Shown: positions 34,530-43,886 of the stretch, one piece after another
Layout of the letters: each line of letters starts with the position of its first letter
Numbering within the stretch: the first letter of the stretch is position 1
Source: Pseudomonas triticicola
Lineage (GTDB): Bacteria > Pseudomonadota > Gammaproteobacteria > Pseudomonadales > Pseudomonadaceae
DNA length: 64,000 nt
Assembly (NCBI RefSeq): GCF_019145375.1
Contig: NZ_JAHSTX010000001.1
Coordinates: 3,385,001-3,449,000 of the forward strand
Direction of reading: 5' to 3'
Position numbers and translations under genes: made by a program
Notes under the pieces: model-generated
The model's database searches: none
What the model was told of the DNA's origin: nothing
Seen by the model: only the letters and a program-made list of their open reading frames with translations

Positions 34530-35906
34530 TTACATTTTCGGCATGCCGCCGCCGGGCAACATACCGCCCATGCCGCGCATCATTTTTGCCATACCGCCCT
34601 TGGCGGTGAATTTCTTCATCATCTTCTGCATCTGCTTGTGCTGCTTGATCAAGCGGCCGATGTCCTGCACCTGCGTGCCGGAACCCATGGCGATCCGGCG
34701 CTTGCGCGAACCGCTGATCAGCTCAGGGTCGCGGCGCTCGGCCGGGGTCATGGAATTGATGATGGCTTCCATCTGCTTGAACTGCTTCTCTGCGGCGTTC
34801 TGGGCATTGCCCATCTGTGACAGGTTGACCCCGCCGATGCTCGGCAGTTTGTCCATGAGGCCGCCGAGGCCGCCCATGTTCTTCATCTGTTGCAGCTGAT
34901 CGCGGAAGTCTTCGAGGTCGAAACCCTTGCCCTTCTTCAGTTTCTTGGCCAGTTTGTCGGCCTTGTCCTTGTCCAGCGTCGCTTCGGCCTGTTCGATCAG
35001 GCTGAGCACGTCGCCCATGCCGAGGATCCGCGAGGCGATACGCTCAGGGTGGAACGGATCGAGCGCTTCGCTCTTCTCGCCCATACCGATGAACTTGATC
35101 GGCTTGCCGGTAATGGCGCGCACCGACAGTGCGGCACCGCCACGGGCGTCGCCGTCGACCTTGGTCAGGATCACGCCGGTCAACGGCAGCGCATCGCCGA
35201 AAGCCTTGGCCGTGTTGGCGGCGTCCTGGCCGGTCATGGCGTCGACCACGAACAGGGTTTCGACCGGGTTGATCGCAGCGTGCAGCGCCTTGATCTCGCC
35301 CATCATCTCTTCGTCGATGTGCAGACGACCGGCGGTGTCGACGATGACCACGTCGATGAATTTCAGTTTGGCTTCTTTAATAGCCGCGTTGGCGATGTCG
35401 ACCGGCTTCTGGCTCAGGTCGGACGGGAAGAACGTCACGCCGATGTCGTTGGCCAGGGTTTCCAGCTGCTTGATCGCCGCCGGACGGTAGATGTCCGCCG
35501 AAACAACCATGACCGACTTCTTCTTGCGCTCTTTAAGAAAGCGCGCCAGTTTGCCGGCAGTGGTGGTTTTACCCGCGCCCTGCAGACCGGCCATCAGAAT
35601 CACTGCTGGCGGAACGGCACTCAGGTTGAGGTCTTCGTTGGCCGCGCCCATCAGGCTTTCGAGCTCGGCCTGGACGATCTTCACGAACGCCTGGCCCGGC
35701 GTCAGGCTGCGCGACACCTCGGTGCCGACAGCGCGCTCCTTGACCGAATTGACGAAGTCCTTGACCACCGGCAATGCGACGTCAGCTTCGAGCAACGCCA
35801 TGCGCACTTCACGCAGGGTGTCTTTGATATTGTCCTCGGTCAGCTTCGCCTTGCCGGTGACATGGCGCAGCGTCTGCGAGAGACGGTCGGTTAAGTTTTC
35901 AAACAT
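34530..35906 (-). CDS. ffh: Signal recognition particle protein Ffh
   Basis: The 458-residue GTPase binds 4.5S RNA and targets membrane proteins co-translationally to FtsY. The N domain covers residues 1-90. The G1 motif GLQGAGKT lies at 107-114, followed by VVDTAGRLHIDEEMMGE and TKVDGDARGGAALS. The methionine-rich M domain (from about 330) ends in KKFTAKGGMAKMMRGMGGML. Upstream of the rpsP operon and divergent from the CcsA-like gene, a conserved Pseudomonas order. Confidence 0.98.
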   Translation of the reverse strand: MFENLTDRLSQTLRHVTGKAKLTEDNIKDTLREVRMALLEADVALPVVKDFVNSVKERAVGTEVSRSLTPGQAFVKIVQAELESLMGAANEDLNLSAVPPAVILMAGLQGAGKTTTAGKLARFLKERKKKSVMVVSADIYRPAAIKQLETLANDIGVTFFPSDLSQKPVDIANAAIKEAKLKFIDVVIVDTAGRLHIDEEMMGEIKALHAAINPVETLFVVDAMTGQDAANTAKAFGDALPLTGVILTKVDGDARGGAALSVRAITGKPIKFIGMGEKSEALDPFHPERIASRILGMGDVLSLIEQAEATLDKDKADKLAKKLKKGKGFDLEDFRDQLQQMKNMGGLGGLMDKLPSIGGVNLSQMGNAQNAAEKQFKQMEAIINSMTPAERRDPELISGSRKRRIAMGSGTQVQDIGRLIKQHKQMQKMMKKFTAKGGMAKMMRGMGGMLPGGGMPKM

Positions 35907-36116
35907 TGCGCGATCCTTTCAGGCCCTGTACGAACCGGGATAATGGCGGCCCAGACCGGAATCAACATGTGCTCGGCGAGCCTGCGGCGTGGGCAGGTCG
36001 CGGATTATAGCGAAGACTGCGGCCGGCGGACACCTCGCCGTCAGCTTGCGGAGTCTTTCGTGCCGTGGCGGTTCTATGCCAAACTCAGCGCCTTTCGGGC
36101 TCGCCTAACAGGATTT

Positions 36117-36929
36117 ATGCTCCCCTTGTCACCCAGTTTGCTGACCACCCTCGCCGCCGCCCTGCTCTATGCCGCTGCGACCGTCTATCAAAGCACTCGC
36201 CTGGCCACCGGCGCCAAGGCGAACAAGCGCCTGCTGGTCAGCCTCGGCGTCTTCGCCGTGCTCGCCCACGGCGCCAGTCTGCTTACACATTTATTGACCC
36301 CGATCGGTCTTGGCCTGGACTTCTTCAGTGCGTCCAGTCTGATCGCTGCTGCGGTAATCGCCCTGACCCTGCTCGCCTGTTCACGGATCCCGGTGGAAAA
36401 CCTGCTGGTGCTGCTGTTCCCGCTGGGCGCGATCACGGTATTGCTGGCGCAGTTCGCGCCGACCGGCACGGTGCAGATCATCGATGAAGAGCCGGGCATC
36501 CTCGCGCACATTCTATTGTCGATCCTCGCCTACGGCATGTTCACCATCGCCGTGTTCCAGGCGTTGCTGCTGCTGGTTCAGGACCATCAGCTCAAGCACA
36601 AGCACCCGTCCGGGCTGATCAAGAACTTCCCGCCCCTGCAAACCATGGAAAGCCTGCTGTTCGGCTTTCTCTGGGCCGGCTGGACGCTGCTGTCGCTGTC
36701 GCTGATTTCCGGCTGGCTGTTCGTCGAGAACCTGTTTGCCCAGCATCTGGTGCACAAGACCCTGCTGGCCTGCCTGGCATGGATCGTCTTCAGCGTGCTG
36801 TTGTGGGGCCGCAACCGTCTGGGCTGGCGCGGCCACAAGGCGATTCGCTGGACCCTCGCCGGTTTCTGCCTGCTGATGCTGGCGTACTTCGGCAGCAAAC
36901 TGGTTCGTGAATACATTCTGCACATCTGA
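36117..36929 (+). CDS. CcsA-like inner membrane protein (YpjD family)
   Basis: The 270-residue protein has about eight membrane segments and the CcsA/CcmC-like core (EEPGILAHILLSILAYGMFT, LLFGFLWAGWTLLSLSLISG). I start at ATG 36117 (MLPLSPSLLTTLAAALLYAA), which has AGGA just upstream; the frame open to 35943 would run through the ffh promoter. Relatives handle haem in cytochrome c maturation, but this solitary copy near ffh (YpjD) has no proven role. It is 12 bp upstream of the CorC-type gene and probably cotranscribed. Confidence 0.85.
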   Translation: MLPLSPSLLTTLAAALLYAAATVYQSTRLATGAKANKRLLVSLGVFAVLAHGASLLTHLLTPIGLGLDFFSASSLIAAAVIALTLLACSRIPVENLLVLLFPLGAITVLLAQFAPTGTVQIIDEEPGILAHILLSILAYGMFTIAVFQALLLLVQDHQLKHKHPSGLIKNFPPLQTMESLLFGFLWAGWTLLSLSLISGWLFVENLFAQHLVHKTLLACLAWIVFSVLLWGRNRLGWRGHKAIRWTLAGFCLLMLAYFGSKLVREYILHI

Positions 36930-36941
36930 CGGGCGGCATAA

Positions 36942-38183
36942 ATGGACGGTTTGCCCATAGGGCCGATGCTGGCGGTATTTGTCCTGCTGATTTTATGGTC
37001 AGGGCTGTTTACCGCCGTCGAAATCGCGCAGCAGCACCTGCTTGCGCAACGTATCGCCTCGCGCGCCAGCGATAAACCGCTGGCGAAGCTGAGCTTCCCG
37101 CTCGACAGCCTGATCCTCTGCAACACCCTGTGCCGCGCTCTCGCGGTGATCATCGCGACGCTGCTGGCGATTTTTCTCTGCGAAGAAAACGGCCCTTGGG
37201 CGGCGTGCCTGGGCGCCGGCGCCATCCTGTTGGTGTTCGCCGATTATTTCCCGCGCACCGTGGCGCGGCGCTATCCGGATGCCGTGCTGGCGTTCGGCAA
37301 TGCCCTGCTGGTCGTGCCGATGAAAATCGTCTACCCGTTCGCGTGGCTGTTCAGCCGGGTCAGCGCTTTGCTGTTGACCCCGTTCACGCGCAAGGCTCAG
37401 GTGGTGCAACAGAGCGAGGACGAGTTGCCGGCCGATCACGATGATGATCACGAACATCCGGTCCGCGCCCACCCGGTGTCGGGCATTCATGCGCTGGACA
37501 ACATCACGGTCAACGACATTCTGGTGCCGCGCAGTGACGTCGACGGCATCAACCTCGACGATTCGATCGAAGAGATCATCGAGCAACTGCGCGAGAACAA
37601 GCGCACGCGTCTGCCGGTGTTTCACAGTGACATCAATCAGGTCGAAGCGGTGCTCAACACCCGCCAGATCGGCCATTTGCTGAGCTACGGCGGATTGACC
37701 CGCGAGGCACTGCTGGCCGCCAGCTACGAGCCTTACTTCGTCCCGGAAAGCACGCCGCTGCAACTGCAACTGCTGAACTTCCACAAGCAGCAACGCCGTC
37801 TCGGCATGGTCGTGGACGAGTACGGTGAAGTGCTGGGTATCGTCACCCTTGAAGACATTCTCGAAGAAATCGTCGGCGAATTCGAAAGCGAGCACAGCCT
37901 CGACAACCCGCACATCCATCCCCAGGCCGACGGGCGTATGTTGATTGATGGCGCCGCGTCGATCCGCGACCTGAACAAGTGCCTGGGCTGGCATCTGCCG
38001 AGCGACGGGCCAAAGACCCTGAACGGCCTGGTCACCGAAGCGCTGGAAACCATTCCGGAAAGCGCGGTGTGCCTGAAGATCGGGCGTTATCGACTGGAAA
38101 TCCTCGAGACCGAGGAGAACCGGGTGAGCAAGGTGTTGATCTGGCTGACCTCATCGGTGCCTGCTCTGATGCCTGCTCGATAA
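36942..38183 (+). CDS. CorB/CorC (HlyC) family membrane protein with CBS domains
   Basis: The 413-residue protein has a DUF21/CNNM membrane domain (residues 1-150; LILWSGLFTAVEIAQQHLLA), then a CBS pair from about 185 (DNITVNDILVPRSDVDGINL, LGMVVDEYGEVLGIVTLEDI) and a C-terminal transporter-associated domain (DGRMLIDGAASIRDLNKCLG). A DDDDHEH-rich stretch near 165 might bind divalent metal. The family is linked to Mg2+/Co2+ export and magnesium homeostasis. E. coli YfjD, next to ffh in that species too, is a relative. Confidence 0.9.
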   Translation: MDGLPIGPMLAVFVLLILWSGLFTAVEIAQQHLLAQRIASRASDKPLAKLSFPLDSLILCNTLCRALAVIIATLLAIFLCEENGPWAACLGAGAILLVFADYFPRTVARRYPDAVLAFGNALLVVPMKIVYPFAWLFSRVSALLLTPFTRKAQVVQQSEDELPADHDDDHEHPVRAHPVSGIHALDNITVNDILVPRSDVDGINLDDSIEEIIEQLRENKRTRLPVFHSDINQVEAVLNTRQIGHLLSYGGLTREALLAASYEPYFVPESTPLQLQLLNFHKQQRRLGMVVDEYGEVLGIVTLEDILEEIVGEFESEHSLDNPHIHPQADGRMLIDGAASIRDLNKCLGWHLPSDGPKTLNGLVTEALETIPESAVCLKIGRYRLEILETEENRVSKVLIWLTSSVPALMPAR

Positions 38184-38200
38184 AGCTGCATTGTTTGCGC

Positions 38201-38254
38201 TTGTTTGATCGTTAGCCCCCTTCCTATAATCGAGGCGCTTACCCAAGCGCCGTC
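38201..38254 (+). promoter_or_regulatory. Promoter and 5' leader hairpin of the MFS gene
   Basis: TTGTTT (38201) and TATAAT (38225) are separated by 18 bp, a good sigma-70 promoter. Right after it GGCGCTT, ACCC, AAGCGCC forms a stem that extends on both sides through ATCGA and TCGAT. Transcription from here would give a leader of about 180 nt before the ATG at 38416. The hairpin may only stabilise the RNA, but a regulatory leader or small RNA is possible. Confidence 0.5.
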
Positions 38255-38415
38255 GATCCCTGTGCCTACCCGGCACTGCCCGGATCCTGACTGTTTCCGC
38301 TGCAAACCGACGACTGTTCCTACTCGAAACAGCGCTCGCGCCCTACCCCACATCCCTGGGTGTTCGACCATAATAATTCGCTCCACTGGAGCTCATGACT
38401 GTCAGGGATCACCGC

Positions 38416-39732
38416 ATGACGACCCATACCGCTTACAGCGAAACCGCGCCTGCCCAGCCGACCAATTCCGCCACCCGCGTGGCCACGGCAAGCTTTATCG
38501 GCACCGCCATCGAGTTCTACGACTTCTACGTTTATGCCACCGCTGCGGCGCTGGTGATCGGGCCGGTGTTCTTTCCGCAGACCTCCGGCACGGCGCAGAT
38601 GCTTTCGGCGTTTCTCACTTTCGGCATTGCCTTCCTCGCCCGACCACTGGGTTCGGCACTGTTTGGCCACTTCGGCGACCGCATCGGGCGCAAGTCGACG
38701 CTGGTCGCCTCGCTGCTGTTGATGGGCGTGTGCACCACCTTGATTGGCGTGTTGCCGGGCTACGACAGCATTGGGGCCTGGGCGCCGATTCTCCTGTGCG
38801 TGCTGCGTTTCGGTCAGGGCCTGGGCCTTGGCGGCGAATGGGGCGGCGCAGCGCTGCTGGCTACGGAAAACGCGCCGAAGGGCAAACGCGCCTGGTTCGG
38901 CATGTTCCCGCAGCTCGGCCCATCGATTGGTTTTCTTGCGGCCAACGGTCTGTTCCTGACCCTGGCGATGACGCTGGATGATGAACAGTTCCGCAGCTGG
39001 GGCTGGCGCATTCCGTTTCTGCTCAGCGCGGCGCTGGTGATGGTCGGCCTGTATGTGCGCCTCAAGCTGCATGAAACGCCAGTGTTCGCCAATGCGATCG
39101 CCCGTCAGGAGCGAGTGAAAGTGCCGCTGGTGGAGTTGTTCAGCCAATACTGGGCACCGACCCTGCTCGGTGCGGCGGCAATGGTCGTCTGCTATGCGCT
39201 GTTCTATATCTCGACGGTGTTTTCCCTGAGCTATGGCGTATCGACGCTGGGTTACAGCCGCGAGACTTTCCTTGGCCTGCTGTGCTGTGCCGTGTTGTTC
39301 ATGGCCGCAGCGACGCCATTGTCAGCCTGGGCCAGCGACCGTTACGGGCGCAAACCGGTGCTGATCATCGGTGGCGTGCTGGCGATTCTGTCCGGATTTC
39401 TCATGGAGCCATTGCTGACGCAGGGCTCGACCTGGGGCGTGGCGCTGTTTCTGTGCATCGAGTTGTTTTTGATGGGCGTGACATTCGCACCGATGGGCGC
39501 GCTGTTGCCTGAGCTGTTTCCGACCCACGTGCGTTATACCGGTGCTTCAGCGGCGTATAACCTCGGCGGCATCGTCGGAGCCTCGGCGGCGCCGTTCTTT
39601 GCGCAGAAGCTGGTGGCGATGGGGGGGTTGAGCTATGTCGGCGGGTATGTGTCGGCGGCGGCGGTGTTGAGTCTGATTGCGGTGCTGTGCTTGAAGGAGA
39701 CGCGCAACAACGATCTGAATCAGGTTGCCTGA
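38416..39732 (+). CDS. MFS transporter, metabolite:H+ symporter (MHS) family
   Basis: The 438-residue protein has 12 membrane segments and the MHS signatures ASFIGTAIEFYDFYVYATAA, HFGDRIGRKSTLVASLLLMG and RFGQGLGLGGEWGGAALLAT. This family (ProP, ShiA, KgtP, citrate carriers) moves organic acids or osmolytes with protons. The substrate cannot be read. I start at ATG 38416 because AGGGA lies 8 bp upstream; the earlier ATG 38395 is only 3 bp from its GGAG. Confidence 0.9.
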   Translation: MTTHTAYSETAPAQPTNSATRVATASFIGTAIEFYDFYVYATAAALVIGPVFFPQTSGTAQMLSAFLTFGIAFLARPLGSALFGHFGDRIGRKSTLVASLLLMGVCTTLIGVLPGYDSIGAWAPILLCVLRFGQGLGLGGEWGGAALLATENAPKGKRAWFGMFPQLGPSIGFLAANGLFLTLAMTLDDEQFRSWGWRIPFLLSAALVMVGLYVRLKLHETPVFANAIARQERVKVPLVELFSQYWAPTLLGAAAMVVCYALFYISTVFSLSYGVSTLGYSRETFLGLLCCAVLFMAAATPLSAWASDRYGRKPVLIIGGVLAILSGFLMEPLLTQGSTWGVALFLCIELFLMGVTFAPMGALLPELFPTHVRYTGASAAYNLGGIVGASAAPFFAQKLVAMGGLSYVGGYVSAAAVLSLIAVLCLKETRNNDLNQVA

Positions 39733-39747
39733 CAGAAGATCAAGAGC

Positions 39748-39812
39748 TTCGCGAGCAGGCTCGCTCCCACAGGGACATGCATTCCAAATGTGGGAGCGAG
39801 CCTGCTCGCGAA
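39748..39812. repeat. REP doublet (inverted pair)
   Basis: TTCGCGAGCAGGCTCGCTCC and its inverted copy lie about 20 bp apart between two convergent genes (MFS and purT). Confidence 0.9.
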
Positions 39813-39830
39813 TAGCTGCCGCGACCCGGT

Positions 39831-41012
39831 TTACAGCTCGACAACAACCGCCTGCGACGCACGGGTCGCCTTGGCACGTGCAGCCTCGATCGACTCATCC
39901 CGCGCCAGCGCCACGCCCATGCGGCGCTGGCCGTTCACTTCCGGCTTGCCGAACAGACGCAGCGCGGTGTCCGGCTCGCTCAACGCAGCGCCCAGGTTGG
40001 CAAATGCGGTCTGGGTCGACTGGCCTTCCACCAGAATCACTGCCGACGCCGACGGGCCGAACTGACGGATCAGCGGCACCGGCAGACCGAGAATGGCGCG
40101 GGCATGCAGGGCGAATTGCGACAGGTCCTGAGAAATCAGCGTGACCAGACCGGTGTCATGCGGCCGTGGCGAGACTTCGCTGAACCACACCTGATCGCCT
40201 TTGATGAACAGCTCGACGCCGAACAGACCACGGCCACCCAGTGCTTCAGTGACTGCTTTGGCAACACGCTCGGATTCAGCCAGAGCAATCGGGCTCATGG
40301 CCTGCGGCTGCCAGGATTCCTGATAGTCGCCCTTCTCCTGACGGTGACCGACCGGTGCGCAGAACGTGGTGCCGCCAATGTGGCGCACGGTCAGCAGGGT
40401 GATTTCGTAGTCAAAGTCGATGAAGCCTTCGATGATCACGCGACCTTTGCCGGCGCGACCGCCCTCTTGCGCGTAATCCCAGGCTTTCTGTATGTCATCG
40501 GCGCTGCGCAGCAGGCTCTGGCCCTTGCCCGACGAACTCATCACCGGCTTGACCACGCAAGGGAAACCCAGGTCCTGAACGGCTTTGCTGTAGTCCTCGA
40601 AGGTGTCGGCGAAGTGGTACGGCGAGGTCGGCAGATCCAGCTCTTCGGCAGCCAGACGACGGATGCCTTCGCGGTTCATGGTCAGCTGCGCCGCACGCGC
40701 GGTCGGGATCACGGTGAAGCCTTCGGCTTCCAGCTCGACCAGCGTGGCGGTGGCGATGGCTTCGATTTCCGGCACGATGAAGTGCGGCTTCTCGGCTTCG
40801 ATCACTGCACGCAAAGCAGCGCCGTCGAGCATGTTGATCACGTGGCTGCGATGGGCGACTTGCATGGCCGGCGCGTTGGCGTAGCGGTCGACGGCAATCA
40901 CTTCAACGCCCAGGCGCTGCAGTTCGATTACCACTTCCTTGCCCAACTCACCACAGCCACACAGCAATACGCGGGTCGCGGTTGGCGACAATGGAGTTCC
41001 GATACGGGTCAT
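39831..41012 (-). CDS. purT: Formate-dependent phosphoribosylglycinamide formyltransferase
   Basis: The 393-residue ATP-grasp enzyme makes formyl-GAR from GAR, formate and ATP, the folate-independent third step of purine synthesis. It begins [20 protein letters not shown] with the N-terminal GELGKEV loop. ATP-grasp motifs are [20 protein letters not shown] and [20 protein letters not shown]. The purine gene purL also lies in this window but is far away and not linked. Confidence 0.97.
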   Translation of the reverse strand: MTRIGTPLSPTATRVLLCGCGELGKEVVIELQRLGVEVIAVDRYANAPAMQVAHRSHVINMLDGAALRAVIEAEKPHFIVPEIEAIATATLVELEAEGFTVIPTARAAQLTMNREGIRRLAAEELDLPTSPYHFADTFEDYSKAVQDLGFPCVVKPVMSSSGKGQSLLRSADDIQKAWDYAQEGGRAGKGRVIIEGFIDFDYEITLLTVRHIGGTTFCAPVGHRQEKGDYQESWQPQAMSPIALAESERVAKAVTEALGGRGLFGVELFIKGDQVWFSEVSPRPHDTGLVTLISQDLSQFALHARAILGLPVPLIRQFGPSASAVILVEGQSTQTAFANLGAALSEPDTALRLFGKPEVNGQRRMGVALARDESIEAARAKATRASQAVVVEL

Positions 41013-41058
41013 CTCAGGTCCTCAAAGGAAGCGGATCATCGAGGAAAGCCACGCAGGT

Positions 41059-41082
41059 GCGCTTTCCATGGGGAGAAAGCGC
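41059..41082. promoter_or_regulatory. Inverted repeat upstream of purT
   Basis: GCGCTTTC and GAAAGCGC are perfect 8-bp arms, 8 bp apart, 47-70 bp upstream of the purT start. There is no T-run on either side, so a terminator of the upstream VUT gene is less likely than an operator or leader hairpin. The regulator is unknown. Confidence 0.35.
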
Positions 41083-41112
41083 GGCATTTTACATGAACCC
41101 GAGGGTTTGGCT

Positions 41113-41580
41113 TCAGCTGGCGACAGCCTGTTTGCGATCACGCCAGGCCATGATCAGCCAGACCGCGGTAACGCCGGCGAACTTGGAGGCCAGCGCGGTG
41201 ATGATCACCGGCGGCGTCAAGGCGTCGATCATGCCGAAAAAGATGAAGGTATCCAGCGGAATGCTCAGCGCCGAACTGATCCACAGACGATCACGCAACG
41301 GCCGCTTGGTGATGCTGAACACCAGCCAGTCGATGCACTCGGAGACCGCGAACGCCGTGGCGCTGGCCAGCGCGATGGAAGGGTCGGACGTGATGTAGGA
41401 GAGCACCAGCGCCGCCAGCATCGCCACGATCGCGCCATGACCGAAGCGCGTTTGCACCATGTCGCGCAGCACGAACACCAGCCCGCCCCAGGCCGACCAG
41501 ATGATGTCCAGGTGCGGTGCGGTGGAAAAGGCGAAGTTGATCAGCACGACGCTGCTGATGTAGGCGATGAGGAAGATCAT
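41113..41580 (-). CDS. VUT-family membrane transporter (queuosine precursor transporter-like)
   Basis: The 155-residue protein has four to five membrane segments (MIFLIAYISSVVLINFAFST, GAIVAMLAALVLSYI, LSIPLDTFIFFGMIDALTPP). It matches the VUT (vitamin uptake transporter, YhhQ) family, which imports queuosine precursors such as preQ0. I start at ATG 41580, where the hydrophobic first helix begins. The family is usually 220 residues or so, so this is a short member, and the substrate is uncertain. Confidence 0.75.
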   Translation of the reverse strand: MIFLIAYISSVVLINFAFSTAPHLDIIWSAWGGLVFVLRDMVQTRFGHGAIVAMLAALVLSYITSDPSIALASATAFAVSECIDWLVFSITKRPLRDRLWISSALSIPLDTFIFFGMIDALTPPVIITALASKFAGVTAVWLIMAWRDRKQAVAS

Positions 41581-41661
41581 GGGGGGCGGCCTGTCGATTT
41601 GGCGCACAGGTTACTTGAGCGCTGGTATTGCGCCAATAGGTGCGGTGACAGGACCGACGTC

Positions 41662-41726
41662 TTCGCGAGCAGGCTCGCTCCCACAGTGGAATGCATTTTC
41701 AAGGTGGGAGCGAGCCTGCTCGCGAA
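41662..41726. repeat. REP doublet (inverted pair)
   Basis: TTCGCGAGCAGGCTCGCTCC and its inverted copy lie about 20 bp apart, just below the DUF1289 gene. Confidence 0.9.
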
Positions 41727-41735
41727 AGCGGTGGT

Positions 41736-41951
41736 TCAGACGCCTGACTTCGCGGGAATCATCCAGACCAATCCACTCGCCTTCGCCCGTTCATGACACA
41801 ACCCCAGCACCACACGGCGCTCGTCATTGCTCATGCGGCCCCAGCGGGTAATCTCCGCGACCGTGCGCTGGCACCCGGTACAAACGTCATCTTCATCCAG
41901 CGCGCAGATATTCACGCAAGGCGAGGCGACTGGTCGTTCAACAGTCGTCAT
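41736..41951 (-). CDS. DUF1289 family protein (small cysteine cluster)
   Basis: The 71-residue protein has the DUF1289 motif [20 protein letters not shown], four cysteines that likely bind zinc or an Fe-S cluster, followed by [20 protein letters not shown]. Its start overlaps the stop of the gamma-carbonic anhydrase gene by 4 bp, so the two are co-translated. Function unknown; such proteins are common beside carbonic anhydrase-like genes in pseudomonads. Confidence 0.88.
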   Translation of the reverse strand: MTTVERPVASPCVNICALDEDDVCTGCQRTVAEITRWGRMSNDERRVVLGLCHERAKASGLVWMIPAKSGV

Positions 41952-42472
41952 TGTTCCTGCTCGATCAGATCGCGGGCGTAACGCTGCGAGTTATGCACAT
42001 AGTGCGCGGCGCTGGCTTCGAGCATCTTTTTCTGCGCCTCGGTCAGTTCACGCACGACCTTGCCCGGCGAGCCCATCACCAGCGAACCGTCGGGAATTTC
42101 CTTGCCTTCGCCGATCAGCGAATTGGCGCCGATGATGCAGTTCTTGCCGATCTTCGCGCCGTTGAGAATCACCGCGTTGATACCGATCAGGCTGTAATCG
42201 CCGACCGCGCAGCCGTGGAGCATGGCGTTGTGGCCGATGGTCACGCCAGTACCGATGGTCAGTGGATAGCCCATGTCGGTGTGCATCACCGTGCCGTCCT
42301 GCACGTTGCTGTCCTTACCGATGAGGATCAGTTCGTTATCGCCGCGCAATACGGCGTTGAACCAGACGTTGGCGCCCTCTTCCAGGCGGACCTTGCCCAC
42401 CAGCACGGCATTGGGCGCGACCCAGCTCTGTGGATGGGTTTCGACACGGGCGTCGCCCAGGCGGTATTTCAT
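41948..42472 (-). CDS. Gamma-carbonic anhydrase family protein (left-handed beta-helix)
   Basis: The 174-residue protein begins [20 protein letters not shown] with GAGGAA just upstream; the frame to 42493 is not needed. Hexapeptide repeats run through residues 20-130 ([20 protein letters not shown]). The zinc ligand pattern is visible as VMHTDMGYP and [20 protein letters not shown]. Relatives (YrdA, CaiE, PaaY) are trimers; many have weak or no carbonic anhydrase activity. It is followed by DUF1289 with a 4-bp overlap. Confidence 0.92.
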   Translation of the reverse strand: MKYRLGDARVETHPQSWVAPNAVLVGKVRLEEGANVWFNAVLRGDNELILIGKDSNVQDGTVMHTDMGYPLTIGTGVTIGHNAMLHGCAVGDYSLIGINAVILNGAKIGKNCIIGANSLIGEGKEIPDGSLVMGSPGKVVRELTEAQKKMLEASAAHYVHNSQRYARDLIEQEQ

Positions 42473-42511
42473 TTTGTTTTCCTCGGGGATCACGGCCGTT
42501 CGAACGACGGC

Positions 42512-43111
42512 TCAGGTATCGATAAAGCTTTTCGGCGGTCGGTGCAGGCTGATTTTGGCGTCATAGAGCAGGTTGATCAACTCGACGATCATGATCGCCG
42601 TCAGGCCCCAGATCTTGTACTCGCCGAAGCGATAGCTCGGCACGTACCAACTGCGGCCCTGATAATCGATGCGATGGGTATGCTCACGCGGGTCCTTGCG
42701 GAAGAATTCCAGCGGCACGCTGAAGACGGCGGCGATCTCGGCATCATTGGGCTGGTATTCGACAAAGTCGGGAATCACCCCGACATACGGCGTTACCTTG
42801 ATGCCGTGCAGGGAGATCAGCGGACTGAGCGGGCCGATGACTTCGACCAGACCCGGTGGCAGGCCGATCTCCTCTTCGGCTTCGCGCAGCGCGGTGAATA
42901 TGAGGTCCGGATCTTCCGGGTCGCGGCGCCCTCCGGGGAAGGCGACCTCGCCGCCATGGGTCGAAAGTCCGCTGGCGCGCAGGGTCAGGACCAGTTCCGG
43001 TTCGTCACTGCGGGTGATCGGCACCAGCACGGCGGCTTCGGGGAAACGTGCGTCGGTCTCCAGCGTACGCGGTGTGTGGTTGCTTACCCTATGCAGTAGC
43101 TCGTCCAGCAT
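42512..43111 (-). CDS. nudL: NUDIX hydrolase, probable CoA pyrophosphatase
   Basis: The 199-residue protein has the CoA-specific upstream motif LRASGLSTHGGEVAFPGGRR and a Nudix box REAEEEIGLPPGLVEVIG, the pattern of NudL/YeaB enzymes that cut CoA to 4'-phosphopantetheine and 3',5'-ADP. It is 39 bp above the gamma-carbonic anhydrase gene on the same strand and divergent from the other Nudix gene. The assignment to CoA as substrate is from the motif only. Confidence 0.88.
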   Translation of the reverse strand: MLDELLHRVSNHTPRTLETDARFPEAAVLVPITRSDEPELVLTLRASGLSTHGGEVAFPGGRRDPEDPDLIFTALREAEEEIGLPPGLVEVIGPLSPLISLHGIKVTPYVGVIPDFVEYQPNDAEIAAVFSVPLEFFRKDPREHTHRIDYQGRSWYVPSYRFGEYKIWGLTAIMIVELINLLYDAKISLHRPPKSFIDT

Positions 43112-43258
43112 GAGTGTTCTCGATCGGTGCCTTGCTCCGCATCATGCACCAATCAAAGCGAGCGCCCAAGCCCCCGAAACCCGTCGTGTCGCGAAACGAC
43201 AACTTGCCGACCGGCCCCGCTGCACGCCAAGATAGGCGCAGCATTCAGGAACCCGAGC

Positions 43259-43810
43259 ATGAAATTTTGCAGCCACTGCGGTAACCCGGTCACCCAGCGC
43301 ATTCCCGAAGGCGACTCGCGGCTGCGATTTGTCTGCGACAGCTGTCAGACCATTCACTACCAGAACCCCAATATCGTCGCCGGTTGCGTGCCGACCTGGG
43401 GGACGAAAGTGCTGCTCTGCCGCCGCGCCATCGAGCCGCGTCTCGGTTACTGGACGCTACCTGCCGGCTTCATGGAAAACGGCGAGACCATCGAGCAGGC
43501 CGCCATCCGCGAAACCGCCGAAGAAGCCTGCGCCCGGGTGCGCAACCTGAGCATCTACACGCTGATCGACGTGCCGCACATCAGCCAGGTGCATGTGTTC
43601 TTCCGCGCCGAACTGGCCGATCTGCAGTATGCGGCCGGGCCGGAAAGCCTTGAAGTGCAGCTGTTCGAAGAAGCCGACATTCCCTGGGACGAGCTGGCTT
43701 TCCGCACGGTCGGGCGCACGCTGGAATGTTTCTTTGCCGATCGGCGCAGCGAGGTTTACCCGGTGCGTTCGGAGTCGATTCCGCCACTGGTGCAGCCGGC
43801 GATCACTTGA
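43259..43810 (+). CDS. NUDIX hydrolase with N-terminal zinc ribbon
   Basis: The 183-residue protein starts with a zinc ribbon, CSHCGNPV and CDSCQTIHYQNP (four cysteines), and has a Nudix box GFMENGETIEQAAIRETAEE. This architecture occurs in NudC-related and ADP-ribose type hydrolases that clear nucleotide derivatives. I start at ATG 43259 because the protein then begins with the ribbon; the longer frame to 43127 is GC-rich filler. Substrate unknown. Confidence 0.9.
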   Translation: MKFCSHCGNPVTQRIPEGDSRLRFVCDSCQTIHYQNPNIVAGCVPTWGTKVLLCRRAIEPRLGYWTLPAGFMENGETIEQAAIRETAEEACARVRNLSIYTLIDVPHISQVHVFFRAELADLQYAAGPESLEVQLFEEADIPWDELAFRTVGRTLECFFADRRSEVYPVRSESIPPLVQPAIT

Positions 43811-43886
43811 GCTTCGCGGCACCCTGCCGATAACCACACCTGCATCTATCACTATGTGTCTGCGTCATTCTTGGGGAATCGTTTCA

